From Anaerocolumna xylanovorans DSM 12503 (lineage in GTDB: Bacteria > Bacillota > Clostridia > Lachnospirales > Lachnospiraceae): DNA of 64,000 bases. Shown piece by piece: positions 1 to 6,615 of the stretch. Location of the stretch: contig NZ_FRFD01000007.1 in the NCBI RefSeq assembly GCF_900143645.1, positions 143,438 to 207,437 on the forward strand, given 5' to 3'. Position numbers and translations under genes: made by a program. The notes beneath the pieces were generated by a model that did not search any database, was not told the origin of the DNA, and saw only the letters and a program-made list of their open reading frames with translations. Position 1 is the first letter of the stretch; each line of letters opens with the position of its first letter.

Positions 1-95
1 CGTTATTTTCACTCATTTTTCACACTTTCCTTTCCAGGAAAAGCCGTGTATTTATTGACTTCTTTCAATATCTATTTTACTTAAACGGTAGGACA
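1..95. repeat. Left copy of 95-bp attachment-region repeat
   Basis: Bases 1..95 are identical to 49286..49380. The match starts at base 1, so the repeat probably extends beyond the window. It includes the start codon region of a gene that at the right end is the 168-aa gene 48795..49301 (CAT at 13..15 on the plus strand is its ATG). Identity stops after GGACA at 95, where this copy continues into the phage-borne miaB segment and the other into host miaB. Phage right-end sequence is thus joined to phage left-end sequence here, as in attP. Confidence 0.9.
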
Positions 96-254
96 CCCGA
101 ATGTTTGAGTAAAAAAGGTCGGGCGACGTCCTAGCTTCTTTTCAAGTTCCTTCACGTACACCCGGCATTTTGCCATAAAATAATACTGTCTTTCTGGCTC
201 ATGTTCTGGCGGCGCGACCGTCAGATCTATTTTATCTAAGTCAATATTTTTCAC
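81..254 (-). CDS. miaB: Phage-borne MiaB N-terminal segment at the attachment site
   Basis: A 57-codon reading frame starts at GTG (254..252), 20 bases after the stop of the HTH gene, with AAAGGTAAAAGG as ribosome binding site. It encodes a MiaB-type N terminus: the block EPERQYYFMAKCR, then TFGC, whose cysteine is the first ligand of the MTTase [4Fe-4S] cluster in this family. After TGTC the frame runs into PTV and a stop. It aligns without gaps in this block with the host fragment at 49366..49545 but is clearly diverged. In a lysogen the shared TGTC core would join it in frame to the host 3' part and restore a full MiaB (tRNA A37 methylthiotransferase). The homology is seen in the sequence; the fusion is inference. 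Confidence 0.85.
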   Translation of the reverse strand: MKNIDLDKIDLTVAPPEHEPERQYYFMAKCRVYVKELEKKLGRRPTFFTQTFGCPTV

Positions 255-274
255 TTTTCCTTTTACCTTTCGAT

Positions 275-502
275 TTATAATTCTTTTCCGGTTTCGTTGT
301 CGATGAACGAAATCTTAATACTACAATTCAAGATTTCGGCGATCGAACGAAGTTCAGATTCTTTAAAATCGCCCCTTTTCATTTTGTTCGAAAAGTTCTG
401 GCGTGTCTGATCTGTACCTTCGGCAATGTCGCCCATGTTCAAATTGCGGCGTCCGGCGATCATTCGGATCTTTTCAACTGTTTCCAAGTTCATTTGTTCC
501 AT
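275..502 (-). CDS. Small HTH repressor (Cro/XRE-like, 75 aa)
   Basis: The 75-aa protein has a helix-turn-helix of the Cro/CI type in its first 55 residues (IAEGTDQTRQNFSNKMKRGD is the recognition region), followed by a short tail. It is preceded by a good ribosome binding site (AGGAAGTG) and by a promoter containing a TACACTTTAAA operator, which suggests autoregulation. It is the first gene of a leftward unit that continues into the phage miaB segment. It probably controls both divergent promoters. It could be an excisionase-like or Cro-like factor rather than the main repressor, since a CI-type gene sits at 44647. Confidence 0.75.
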   Translation of the reverse strand: MEQMNLETVEKIRMIAGRRNLNMGDIAEGTDQTRQNFSNKMKRGDFKESELRSIAEILNCSIKISFIDNETGKEL

Positions 503-529
503 TCAATCACTTCCTTTCTTTGTTTTCTT

Positions 530-558
530 ATTTTACTTTTTACACTTTAAAATGTCAA
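530..558 (-). promoter_or_regulatory. Leftward promoter of the HTH/miaB segment with operator
   Basis: On the minus strand TTGACA (558..553) and TAAAAT (535..530) are 17 bases apart. The spacer holds TACACTTTAAAATGTC (541..556 on plus), a two-mismatch copy of the perfect palindrome in the divergent promoter. Binding there would cover the space between -35 and -10. Confidence 0.75.
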
Positions 559-605
559 TAGTAAAATAATACTTTATTTTTCAATCGTTTCCTTTACATT
601 TTTGC

Positions 606-634
606 TTGACATATTACACTTTAAAGTGTATAAT
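606..634 (+). promoter_or_regulatory. Rightward promoter with perfect 16-bp operator
   Basis: Consensus TTGACA (606..611) and TATAAT (629..634) are 17 bases apart. The perfect palindrome TACACTTTAAAGTGTA occupies 615..630, between and over the two hexamers. It drives the 678 and 1174 genes. With the promoter at 530..558 it forms a small divergent genetic switch. Confidence 0.85.
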
Positions 635-677
635 GTAATTACAAGGTAAGGAAAACAAGAAAGCGAGGAAATGAAAA

Positions 678-1124
678 ATGTTAGATAAAAACGGTGTAGA
701 AATTAAAACGGGCGATGTAGTAAAAATAGAAGGTGCTTACTTCAAAAACGACAATGGTTTCTGGTATGTAGAAAATTCAGATGGTGATCCGAACTGGTGC
801 GGCAAGGATCACAGCCTTCGCAAAATCTCAAAGACTGGAAAGATCAGCACAGCTTCAAGAAATATTTGCTTCTGGCCTATCATGGTTTGTACGAATAGCT
901 GGGTGAAAAGAATTGAAGCCAAAACATGGAACGAAGAACACGCAACGATCGAAGTTGTTTCCGGAATCAATAGAACAGAAATCGGAAAGCATTTCGAAGA
1001 ACTAGCCGGAAACATGGATCCGGAAATCGAACGTCTTGAATGGAATTTTGGGAAAGAAAGTAAATGTGTTACGGATCAGGTGAACATTCAGAATCATTAT
1101 AGAGAAGTAGCAAAAACATTTTAA
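678..1124 (+). CDS. Phage protein of unknown function (148 aa)
   Basis: This is the first gene of the rightward unit under the operator-controlled promoter, with GAGGAA upstream of ATG. The N terminus (GVEIKTGDVVKIEGAYFKND, then WYVENSDGD) reads as a small beta-barrel, KOW/SH3-like surface. The C-terminal half is alpha/beta and acidic. There is no signal peptide or membrane segment. The function is not recognised. Its position opposite the HTH gene suggests an early or lysogeny-related role. Confidence 0.7.
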   Translation: MLDKNGVEIKTGDVVKIEGAYFKNDNGFWYVENSDGDPNWCGKDHSLRKISKTGKISTASRNICFWPIMVCTNSWVKRIEAKTWNEEHATIEVVSGINRTEIGKHFEELAGNMDPEIERLEWNFGKESKCVTDQVNIQNHYREVAKTF

Positions 1125-1173
1125 CAGCATAAATCACAAGGGCCGCCGCCCTGGCGGCCGGAAAGGAATTAAA

Positions 1174-1401
1174 ATGACAAAGGAATTTGAAGAAGCATTG
1201 AAACAAGCCTTTCAGAAGGCAAGCGCCGCACAAGATAAGGCGCTGGAAGCTACCGCCGCCGGCGATCAGGAATCATCGAAACACTGGTGTTCGGAATACG
1301 GTCGTTATTGCGAATTATTCGGTCGGGTGTTAGGAATCAGCGAAGAAAAGTTCAATGAACTTGTGAACGCTTTCAGAGAAAATCAGAATAAATCAGAGTA
1401 A
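1174..1401 (+). CDS. Small acidic phage protein (75 aa)
   Basis: Second gene of the rightward unit, starting at ATG after GGAAAGGAATTAAA. The 49-bp gap before it contains a strong hairpin (GGCCGCC, loop, GGCGGCC; 1141..1159) without a T-run. The protein is a mostly helical, alanine- and glutamate-rich domain. Its last residues (FRENQNKSE) are encoded by the first iterons of the 10-bp repeat array, so the array overlaps its 3' end. Function is unknown. Confidence 0.6.
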   Translation: MTKEFEEALKQAFQKASAAQDKALEATAAGDQESSKHWCSEYGRYCELFGRVLGISEEKFNELVNAFRENQNKSE

Positions 1402-1442
1402 ATCAGAGTTCGTCAGAGAAAATCAGAATAAATCAGTGTAAA
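1373..1442 (+). repeat. Seven 10-bp iterons matching the tubR-side array
   Basis: Seven consecutive 10-mers of the form TCAGAGTAAA (variants TCAGAGAAAA, TCAGAATAAA, TCAGAGTTCG, TCAGTGTAAA) start at 1373. The same decamers, including the TCAGAGTTCG variant, form the array at 41171..41250 next to tubR, in the opposite orientation. A 10-bp period places each unit on one helix face, as expected for a centromere bound by a TubR-type protein. No other array of this kind was seen. Confidence 0.85.
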
Positions 1443-1450
1443 AAAATAAA

Positions 1451-1492
1451 CCCACACAAGGCCGTATTTTCGTTTTAACGGTTTTGTGTGGG
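1451..1492. terminator. Bidirectional terminator between the converging units
   Basis: Arms CCCACACAA (1451..1459) and TTGTGTGGG (1484..1492) flank a loop with a second small stem. On the minus strand the stem is followed by TTTATTTTTTT, a strong T-run ending the late operon. On the plus strand the tail (TATTTCTT) is weaker. It closes both the late operon and the short rightward unit. Confidence 0.8.
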
Positions 1493-1700
1493 TATTTCTT
1501 CGCCTTTCGTCTTTAAATGCGAATATGGGGCAAATCTGGACGCGTGGAAGGCATTTAAAAGCCGTGATATATCTGTAAATCAAAAGGAAGTTTTGTTCCC
1601 CCTTAAACCCCTTCCCTTGCGCCATTGTATCACACCATCGAAAATCTGTAAAGTGTAAATGTAAATTTATATTTTACTTTCTACATTTCACAATGTATTT
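1493..1700. other. Gene-free stretch with an imperfect dyad
   Basis: No credible gene is present. At about 1648..1691 there is an AT-rich imperfect inverted repeat containing AAAGTGTAAA and TTTTACTTTC, which resemble half-sites of the TACACTTTAAAGTGTA operator. It could be a weaker operator or only AT-rich spacer. The opposite-strand reading frame at 1413..1625 has no ribosome binding site and covers the terminator, so it is not called. Confidence 0.4.
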
Positions 1701-2468
1701 TTATAATAATGTGTTGACAATTTTCTGAATTGCCGCGTAGTCATAACCGGCGGAGGAAAGTCTGTTCTTTCTGTCCTGACCGTTCCCCCATTTGCCGGCG
1801 ATGATTTCACGGGCGATTTCTTCGTTCGATTTCAGGTTTGAAGCCTGGGATCCGGAAAGAATCTGGTTGACCTTCTCCTGAATACTTGAATAGTCATATC
1901 CGGCGGCGGTCAGATTTGCCTTTCTGGCTTCACCATTGCCCCATTTGCCGGCGATAACCTCACGGGCGATAACTTCTTCGCCTTTCTTCGGTTCTGCCGC
2001 TTCTGTGGCGTCGTAGGCTGTCAGATTGTACGTTCTAATGCAATTCATAATAGTATTGACATAGGTTGAACTTGTAGCGTAGCCGTCGGCTTTGATATTC
2101 TGGACGTACTGTTCCGGATCTGTGACACCCTTCAAATTTGCGTATCTGCTATAACTGATAAAATCGAAATAGCCTTTGACGCCTTCGTCCAGTGATCCAA
2201 ACGCGCGGAAGTTGTCGCTGATCTGTGTCAGGACGCCAGGTTTATATTCTTCCTGGGTGTTCATGTTCACACTAGCACCCTTCCAGGAACTTCCACATTT
2301 CAGCCCGAAATAATTGTGATACTTTGCGGAAAGCTGTGATTTTCCCCAGCCTGATTCGATAATCGCCTGGGCGATGATAGGGGAAGCAACCTTGATCTGA
2401 TAATTTCCCATGTGCTTTTTTACCGCGTTCGCGATACTTTCAATAAAATTCTTCTGTTCTGTTGTCAT
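1701..2468 (-). CDS. Endolysin: glucosaminidase with two CPL-7 wall-binding repeats
   Basis: Residues 1-160 match the GH73 / mannosyl-glycoprotein endo-beta-N-acetylglucosaminidase family: QAIIESGWGKSQLS holds the catalytic glutamate (about residue 38) and HNYFGLK is typical. Two tandem 40-residue repeats follow (about 168-205 and 216-255), each with IAR.IIAGKWGNG and AGYDY, the signature of CPL-7 cell-wall-binding domains. It cuts the glycan strand of peptidoglycan for host lysis. It is the last gene of the late operon. There is no signal peptide, so export depends on the holin. Confidence 0.92.
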   Translation of the reverse strand: MTTEQKNFIESIANAVKKHMGNYQIKVASPIIAQAIIESGWGKSQLSAKYHNYFGLKCGSSWKGASVNMNTQEEYKPGVLTQISDNFRAFGSLDEGVKGYFDFISYSRYANLKGVTDPEQYVQNIKADGYATSSTYVNTIMNCIRTYNLTAYDATEAAEPKKGEEVIAREVIAGKWGNGEARKANLTAAGYDYSSIQEKVNQILSGSQASNLKSNEEIAREIIAGKWGNGQDRKNRLSSAGYDYAAIQKIVNTLL

Positions 2469-2536
2469 AATAAACCTTCTTTCAAACTATAAAACAATTG
2501 GGCCACCGCATAAGCGGCCGCCCGTGTTCTATTCCT

Positions 2537-3382
2537 CTATGCAAATAAAGACTTTAATTTTTTACGGCTTCCGGATCCGCATTTCCCGTCCGGCTTGTTG
2601 TTTGTGCCGGTGGAAGGATATTTCGTTTGAAATGCCTTGAATGCGGCTTCTGTTTTGCTTCCCCAGTCGCCATCGACGCCAAGTCTTGAAACGCCGGCGA
2701 TGATTCCCTTGTCGATCAAGGTGTTAAGGTGCCACTGTAACCAGGAAACGCCGCTTCCCTTGCTCCCCTTCTTCAATGTGGCGGAAGGTTCCTTGTAAGG
2801 GCAAGCGCCGCCGGATCCGCCAGAATTAGCGGAAGAAGAACCGTTTTTATATTTCTTTCCGGCCGTTCCGTTAATAATGACATGGTGGCCGGCGCGGTTT
2901 GGAATCCAGCCAGGCCCCCACAAATCACTTGAAGTCAGATATTTCGATTCTTTGTGTTCTTTCCAGCCAGCCGCAACCAGGCGCGCGCCGATCGTGTTTG
3001 TGGTAGGGCAATTCGAAGAACCGTTCATCATGTTCGCGTCGGTGGATCCGCCACCGGCCACAACACAAACGGCCGTCGAAGAAGAACAATCCGCTTCGCA
3101 TGGTGTTTTTATTGCCGCAAGGTTCCAGTTCTGTTTCTTTGCTTCGGTTCGAAGCGTGTTTCGCTGTCCCTGGTCGTAACCGATCGCGTTGTTATTCGCG
3201 CCGGCTTTTGCCTGGGCGGCCACATTGTTTCCGATTGCTGGTGTCGGTGGCTCATATACCGCCGTCCAGCCTGGGAAGTAGTCGGCTCTTGCGTACCATT
3301 CCGTTCCGGTCTGATCTCCGGCTTTTCCGCCAGAATATCGTCCGTTTTCATCGTGTCCGCATGAATAGATTACTGTACTCAT
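2537..3382 (-). CDS. Second lysin: NlpC/P60-like peptidase with peptidoglycan-binding domain
   Basis: The N-terminal domain (about 1-175) has a cysteine-peptidase layout: CEADCSS with a probable catalytic Cys near 99 and a buried GHHVIIN near 165-171. A glycine/serine linker follows, then a PG_binding_1 domain (about 200-281: LKKGSKGSGVSWLQWHLN and LGVDGDWGSKTEAAFKAFQ). It probably cleaves stem peptides or cross-bridges, complementing the neighbouring glucosaminidase. The gap between the two lysin genes (2469-2536) can fold into a GC-rich hairpin. The family call for the N terminus is tentative; the binding domain is clear. Confidence 0.8.
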   Translation of the reverse strand: MSTVIYSCGHDENGRYSGGKAGDQTGTEWYARADYFPGWTAVYEPPTPAIGNNVAAQAKAGANNNAIGYDQGQRNTLRTEAKKQNWNLAAIKTPCEADCSSSTAVCVVAGGGSTDANMMNGSSNCPTTNTIGARLVAAGWKEHKESKYLTSSDLWGPGWIPNRAGHHVIINGTAGKKYKNGSSSANSGGSGGACPYKEPSATLKKGSKGSGVSWLQWHLNTLIDKGIIAGVSRLGVDGDWGSKTEAAFKAFQTKYPSTGTNNKPDGKCGSGSRKKLKSLFA

Positions 3383-3399
3383 TTTTGAATATCTCCTTT

Positions 3400-3606
3400 C
3401 TAACTTTCAAAAAGAAAGGCCAGCAACGCGCCGCAAAGGAAAGCGACGATCGTTACGGGCCAAGCGATGGAAAACAAAAATAATAGGATTGCAAAAACAA
3501 TCAGGTGTTTATTCGTGAATGTCAATTCGACCGCGTGGATCCGAAGAATGACAATCAGCCCCGTAAGAAAGCAAAGGGCCGCCACGATAAAATAAAAGAT
3601 CTTCAA
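3400..3606 (-). CDS. Small membrane protein, lysis cassette (68 aa)
   Basis: Almost entirely hydrophobic, with two or three transmembrane helices (about 5-23, 36-52 and 52-66). It directly abuts the holin-like gene upstream and precedes the peptidase lysin. Likely a holin partner or antiholin; the family is not recognised. Confidence 0.6.
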   Translation of the reverse strand: MKIFYFIVAALCFLTGLIVILRIHAVELTFTNKHLIVFAILLFLFSIAWPVTIVAFLCGALLAFLFES

Positions 3607-3978
3607 CTAGGCGGATCGTTCCGCCTTGTTTATTTTACAAGCTGATTCGATCTTCGACACGATCCACGCTTCGGCGTCGTTGAATTCTTTGTCCAGGAAT
3701 TTAAGCATTCGCTCATTCATCATTGATAAGGATTTCTTTAATGATTTTTCAAGCGCTTCCTTCTGGTGGTATTCGTCGAACTTTCCGTCGGCGCGAAGCT
3801 GATCGGCGAACGTCTGGTTCGTTTCGTCCACGGCGTCAAGTACAATGTCGATTGCTTCTTCGATCTGGCTTCCTTTTACTTTTTCGCGAACGAATGCGAT
3901 CGCCGCGGTTGTCACTACTGGAATGACAACGACAAGAACGCCGTTGATAATGGTTTCTAAAATTGGTTGTAAGTCCAT
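3607..3978 (-). CDS. Holin, LLH-family-like (123 aa)
   Basis: One N-terminal transmembrane helix (about residues 10-28) is followed by a long charged helical region rich in Lys and Glu. This architecture is typical of the LLH family of phage holins in Firmicutes. It lies in the lysis cassette with two other membrane proteins and two lysins. It would permeabilise the membrane to release the lysins. Confidence 0.7.
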   Translation of the reverse strand: MDLQPILETIINGVLVVVIPVVTTAAIAFVREKVKGSQIEEAIDIVLDAVDETNQTFADQLRADGKFDEYHQKEALEKSLKKSLSMMNERMLKFLDKEFNDAEAWIVSKIESACKINKAERSA

Positions 3979-3994
3979 AAATCTGTACTCCCTT

Positions 3995-4312
3995 CTAATA
4001 ATTTGATTGAATTTCTTCGTTCATGCTACTTTCAAACTGTTCTTTCGCTGGTTCCGAATCAAGTCCGGCCTTCTCGTATGCTTTGCGAAGTTTGATCGCG
4101 TTTTCGGCTTTTGCCTTGTTGTAGTAAAAAGCCCTGGCGATAGCATATCCGCCCCAGGAAACCGGAATCAGATAACTAAACAGTGTCACGTCAAGGCCTT
4201 TCCAGGCGAAGAATACACCGATCGCCGTAATAACCCAGCATTCAGTTTTTGCTTCATTCATGATCTGCTTTGAAAATTCTGGTTTTCTTTTTCTTCTACT
4301 TCTCTGTTTCAT
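3995..4312 (-). CDS. Membrane protein of the lysis region (105 aa)
   Basis: A strongly basic N terminus (KQRSRRKRKPEF) is followed by two transmembrane helices (about 28-45 and 45-62) and a charged helical tail. It has a good ribosome binding site (AGGAAGGCGG). It is probably an accessory lysis or holin-like protein. No specific family was recognised. Confidence 0.55.
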   Translation of the reverse strand: MKQRSRRKRKPEFSKQIMNEAKTECWVITAIGVFFAWKGLDVTLFSYLIPVSWGGYAIARAFYYNKAKAENAIKLRKAYEKAGLDSEPAKEQFESSMNEEIQSNY

Positions 4313-4324
4313 GTTGCCGCCTTC

Positions 4325-4591
4325 CTACATTCCAGCGCCCATTTTCACAAATGCAAATAACAACCCGACAAGCGCCGAAATTAAAGCGGCGGCGATTGCG
4401 CGTGTAAGCCATTTGTTACTATCTTCAAGCCCTGAAATTCGTTTCTGATATTCGTCAAGATCCCCCTTGATTTCGATGATTTCTCTTTCGTTTTCGTATG
4501 TTCTGGCTTTCATCTGTCTATATCCGTCAAGTTTCACTTCAATAGTTTTCAGACGATCAAGAACTTCGCGTTCGAATGGTACTTCTGGCAT
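4325..4591 (-). CDS. XhlA-like hemolysin/lysis-associated protein (88 aa)
   Basis: An N-terminal coiled coil (about 5-60, heptad pattern IKGDLDEYQKRISGLEDSN) is followed by one C-terminal membrane helix (about 66-86). This is the layout of XhlA-type proteins of phage lysis cassettes, which act with a holin. It is the first lysis gene after the DGR terminator. Confidence 0.65.
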   Translation of the reverse strand: MPEVPFEREVLDRLKTIEVKLDGYRQMKARTYENEREIIEIKGDLDEYQKRISGLEDSNKWLTRAIAAALISALVGLLFAFVKMGAGM

Positions 4592-4623
4592 AATTGGAAC
4601 CCCCTTTCCTGAAAATTAGACAA

Positions 4624-4649
4624 TTAAAAAAGCCGGGTTTCCCTGGCTA
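4624..4649 (-). terminator. Terminator after the DGR reverse transcriptase
   Basis: On the minus strand AGCCAGGG, loop AAA, CCCGGCT (one bulged A) is followed by TTTTTT. It starts four bases after the RT stop codon, so it would end or attenuate the late transcript after the DGR cassette. Confidence 0.75.
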
Positions 4650-4653
4650 ATTG

Positions 4654-5769
4654 TTAAAATATTCGGAAAGAAAATTCGTCAATGATCTTTCTTAACAGAT
4701 TTCCGGCCGTGAAGTGCTGGATCAGGCCGAAATAACTTTGCATTGTATTATTTACCTTTTCGAAGGTAATCTGACCGGCTTCAAAAAGTTTCTGAATGAA
4801 CTTGATTCTTTTGAACATTCTTTTCCTGGTGCTTCTACGCATTCGGATTTTCTTCGCCGTGATCTGCGCGCCGACGAATGTAACCGGAAGGAACGCCGGG
4901 CGAATGCAAGTCTTGTTATTCAGTTCCAGGTGAAGGACTTCATCAAGGAACCGTTCGATCTCTGATAAGATCTGTTTTAATTCTTCTTTATCCGGCCACA
5001 AGATAACAATGTCGTCCATGTACCGGATATAATATTTAATCTTTAAATCATGCTTACAATACTGATCCAGTTCGTTCAAGTAGATATTCGCGAACATTTG
5101 ACTTGTCAGGTTCCCGATCGGCATTCCGCGATTATATAGCCAGTCTTCAGATTTGCATAATTCCGGTTGTACGCCGGCCGGCAATCCGAAGGCGGTTTCT
5201 TCGCAATTTATCAATTTATTCAAATCTTGAAGAATCAGTTCGTCCTTGATATGTTTCGAAAGAATATTCATCAGGACGTCGTGATCGACGCGATAAAAAT
5301 ATTTTGCAATGTCTAGTTTTAAGACATACCATTTTTTCGGGCTTCTGTTCGCCTTTCTGATCCATGTTTGAAGCTGGGCGCGCGCTTTTGTCGTTCCCTT
5401 ATCATCACGACAACCGTAACTATGCGTTATAAACTGTCTATCGAATAAAGGATTTAACTTTTGATAATACGCCCATTGAACTAACCGATCGCGATATTGA
5501 AGGGCCATAATAACCCGTGGTTTCGGTTCGTAGATCTGTTTTCTTCTGTATCTTCCCACGTGATAAGACGAAACAAGCGGTTTGTCCGGATCGCCGTCTT
5601 CGTGAAAATAAGTAAGTTGATTCAGTAAATCAATGATCCCTTCTTCCCTATGTGCCGAAAATTTCAAGTTTTCATCGCGGTAATGTTTGCCTTTCGAAGC
5701 GTTCTTGTCTGCTTCCAGAAGGTTTTCAAAGTCCACAATGTCGGCGTGTGATATGTCAAAGGTTTTCAT
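4654..5769 (-). CDS. DGR reverse transcriptase (371 aa)
   Basis: Group II-intron-like reverse transcriptase of the diversity-generating retroelement type. Visible motifs are KLDIAKYF (151-158, catalytic Asp), IGNLTSQ (218-224; DGR enzymes have SQ here where most RTs have SP) and YIRYMDD (247-253, catalytic pair). It has no maturase or endonuclease domain, and its length fits the family. It copies the template-repeat RNA with adenine-directed errors, working with Avd. Gene order on the minus strand (target, avd, TR, RT) is the standard DGR layout. Confidence 0.97.
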   Translation of the reverse strand: MKTFDISHADIVDFENLLEADKNASKGKHYRDENLKFSAHREEGIIDLLNQLTYFHEDGDPDKPLVSSYHVGRYRRKQIYEPKPRVIMALQYRDRLVQWAYYQKLNPLFDRQFITHSYGCRDDKGTTKARAQLQTWIRKANRSPKKWYVLKLDIAKYFYRVDHDVLMNILSKHIKDELILQDLNKLINCEETAFGLPAGVQPELCKSEDWLYNRGMPIGNLTSQMFANIYLNELDQYCKHDLKIKYYIRYMDDIVILWPDKEELKQILSEIERFLDEVLHLELNNKTCIRPAFLPVTFVGAQITAKKIRMRRSTRKRMFKRIKFIQKLFEAGQITFEKVNNTMQSYFGLIQHFTAGNLLRKIIDEFSFRIF

Positions 5770-6109
5770 TGTGTAATTCCTTTCTTTTGGAATTATGCGC
5801 CTGGGCTTTCGGCCGTTGGCGCGGCGCTATCCGTTACACCCTTCAAATTTTACTAACTGCATTGATAGCGACGTTAATTCTTCCGGAAATGTCACCGGAA
5901 CGGAAATAGATCCCTTTCCCTTTCTTGCGCTGTGAAAAGTCCTTAGACTTTCCCGTCTGGCTCAAAGGGTAAGCGGAAAAGAAGCCGATGTTCGTGTTCA
6001 CGTTGGAACGCGGATTGTTCAAGTTCAACGCGGAAGGCCCAGCGTTCGAAGTGTTGTTGTAACTGCCACCCACGATCGGCAAGCGTTAATGACCTATTCC
6101 CACCGGATT
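5770..6109 (-). ncRNA. DGR template RNA region
   Basis: The interval between avd and the RT gene carries the template repeat (5971..6087) and about 200 nt of downstream spacer with no credible gene. The spacer has a small hairpin on the minus strand (AAAGTC, TAAG, GACTTT; 5937..5952). In characterised DGRs the transcript over TR and this spacer is the primer and template for the RT. The RNA ends cannot be set from sequence. The 79-codon frame across it (5843..6082) is just the TR read through and is not called. Confidence 0.7.
5971..6087 (-). repeat. DGR template repeat (TR), 117 bp
   Basis: This 117-bp stretch matches 6630..6746 at 102 of 117 positions and 42399..42505 at 94 of 107. Every mismatch is at a T on the plus strand, which is an adenine on the TR sense (minus) strand. 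The adenines cluster in AAC/AAT codons, the classic TR design. It is the unmutated master copy. Confidence 0.97.
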
Positions 6110-6529
6110 TTACTTTCCGGTTGCGCTGGTTTCTTTCTGTGATTTGATCCAGCCGCCGAGTAGCCTTCCGATCTCACACAATTTTTCAGAAACCAATTTG
6201 TAACGCTTTTCATCAATAAATTTCATGTCATACGACAAATCATTGAACAGCCGCAACAATTCAAGCTGGACGTCCGCGTCTTGAAGCGTTGTCTTCTTGA
6301 AATATTTCTTTTGCGCCGTAATGATGTAACCCAGGAACGCGAACAGACACTTTTTGTAATCTGCGACAAATCCTAGCTTTTCACTTCGCGGATATTTTAC
6401 GAATGAAGTATATAAATACTGCATAAGATCTTTCGTTTTCTGTAAAATAATCAGTCCGTTTCTTTGATCCCTTCCTTCGTCGGTTTCTGGATCGCCTTTC
6501 GGTTTCTGATAATATCGTTGTGTCCCCAT
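6110..6529 (-). CDS. avd: DGR accessory variability determinant (Avd)
   Basis: The 139-aa protein is all-helical and basic, with the four-helix-bundle pattern of bAvd/S23-like proteins (LMQYLYTSFVKYPRSEKLGF and LLRLFNDLSYDMKFID are characteristic). Avd pentamers bind the RT and template RNA and are required for mutagenic homing. It lies between the target gene and TR, with an AAGGGAAG ribosome binding site. Length is close to the 120-130 aa usual for the family. Confidence 0.9.
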   Translation of the reverse strand: MGTQRYYQKPKGDPETDEGRDQRNGLIILQKTKDLMQYLYTSFVKYPRSEKLGFVADYKKCLFAFLGYIITAQKKYFKKTTLQDADVQLELLRLFNDLSYDMKFIDEKRYKLVSEKLCEIGRLLGGWIKSQKETSATGK

Positions 6530-6567
6530 GTATAACTTCCCTTCGCTGTCGTTGTTGTAAAAATATA

Positions 6568-6587
6568 GGGGCTACTATCGTAGCCCC
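6568..6587 (-). promoter_or_regulatory. DGR target hairpin after VR1
   Basis: A perfect 8-bp stem with a 4-nt loop: GGGGCTAC, GATA, GTAGCCCC on the coding strand. It lies 42 nt after the 3' end of VR1 and after the stop codon. In Bordetella phage BPP-1 and related DGRs, a hairpin with a GRNA tetraloop at this place promotes homing; GATA fits GRNA. There is no T-run, so it is not a terminator. Confidence 0.85.
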
Positions 6588-6615
6588 AAACAGAACACTG
6601 TTTTCAGATTTCAGA

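Noticed and set aside
1141..1159. GGCCGCC/GGCGGCC hairpin as terminator
   Set aside because: There is no T-run after it and the next start codon follows closely; it may affect translation only.
1413..1625. 70-aa minus-strand frame
   Set aside because: It covers the terminator and part of the iteron array and has no ribosome binding site.
5843..6082. 79-codon frame across the DGR template repeat
   Set aside because: It is the TR and spacer read in the target's frame, without a convincing ribosome binding site; TRs are non-coding in DGRs.
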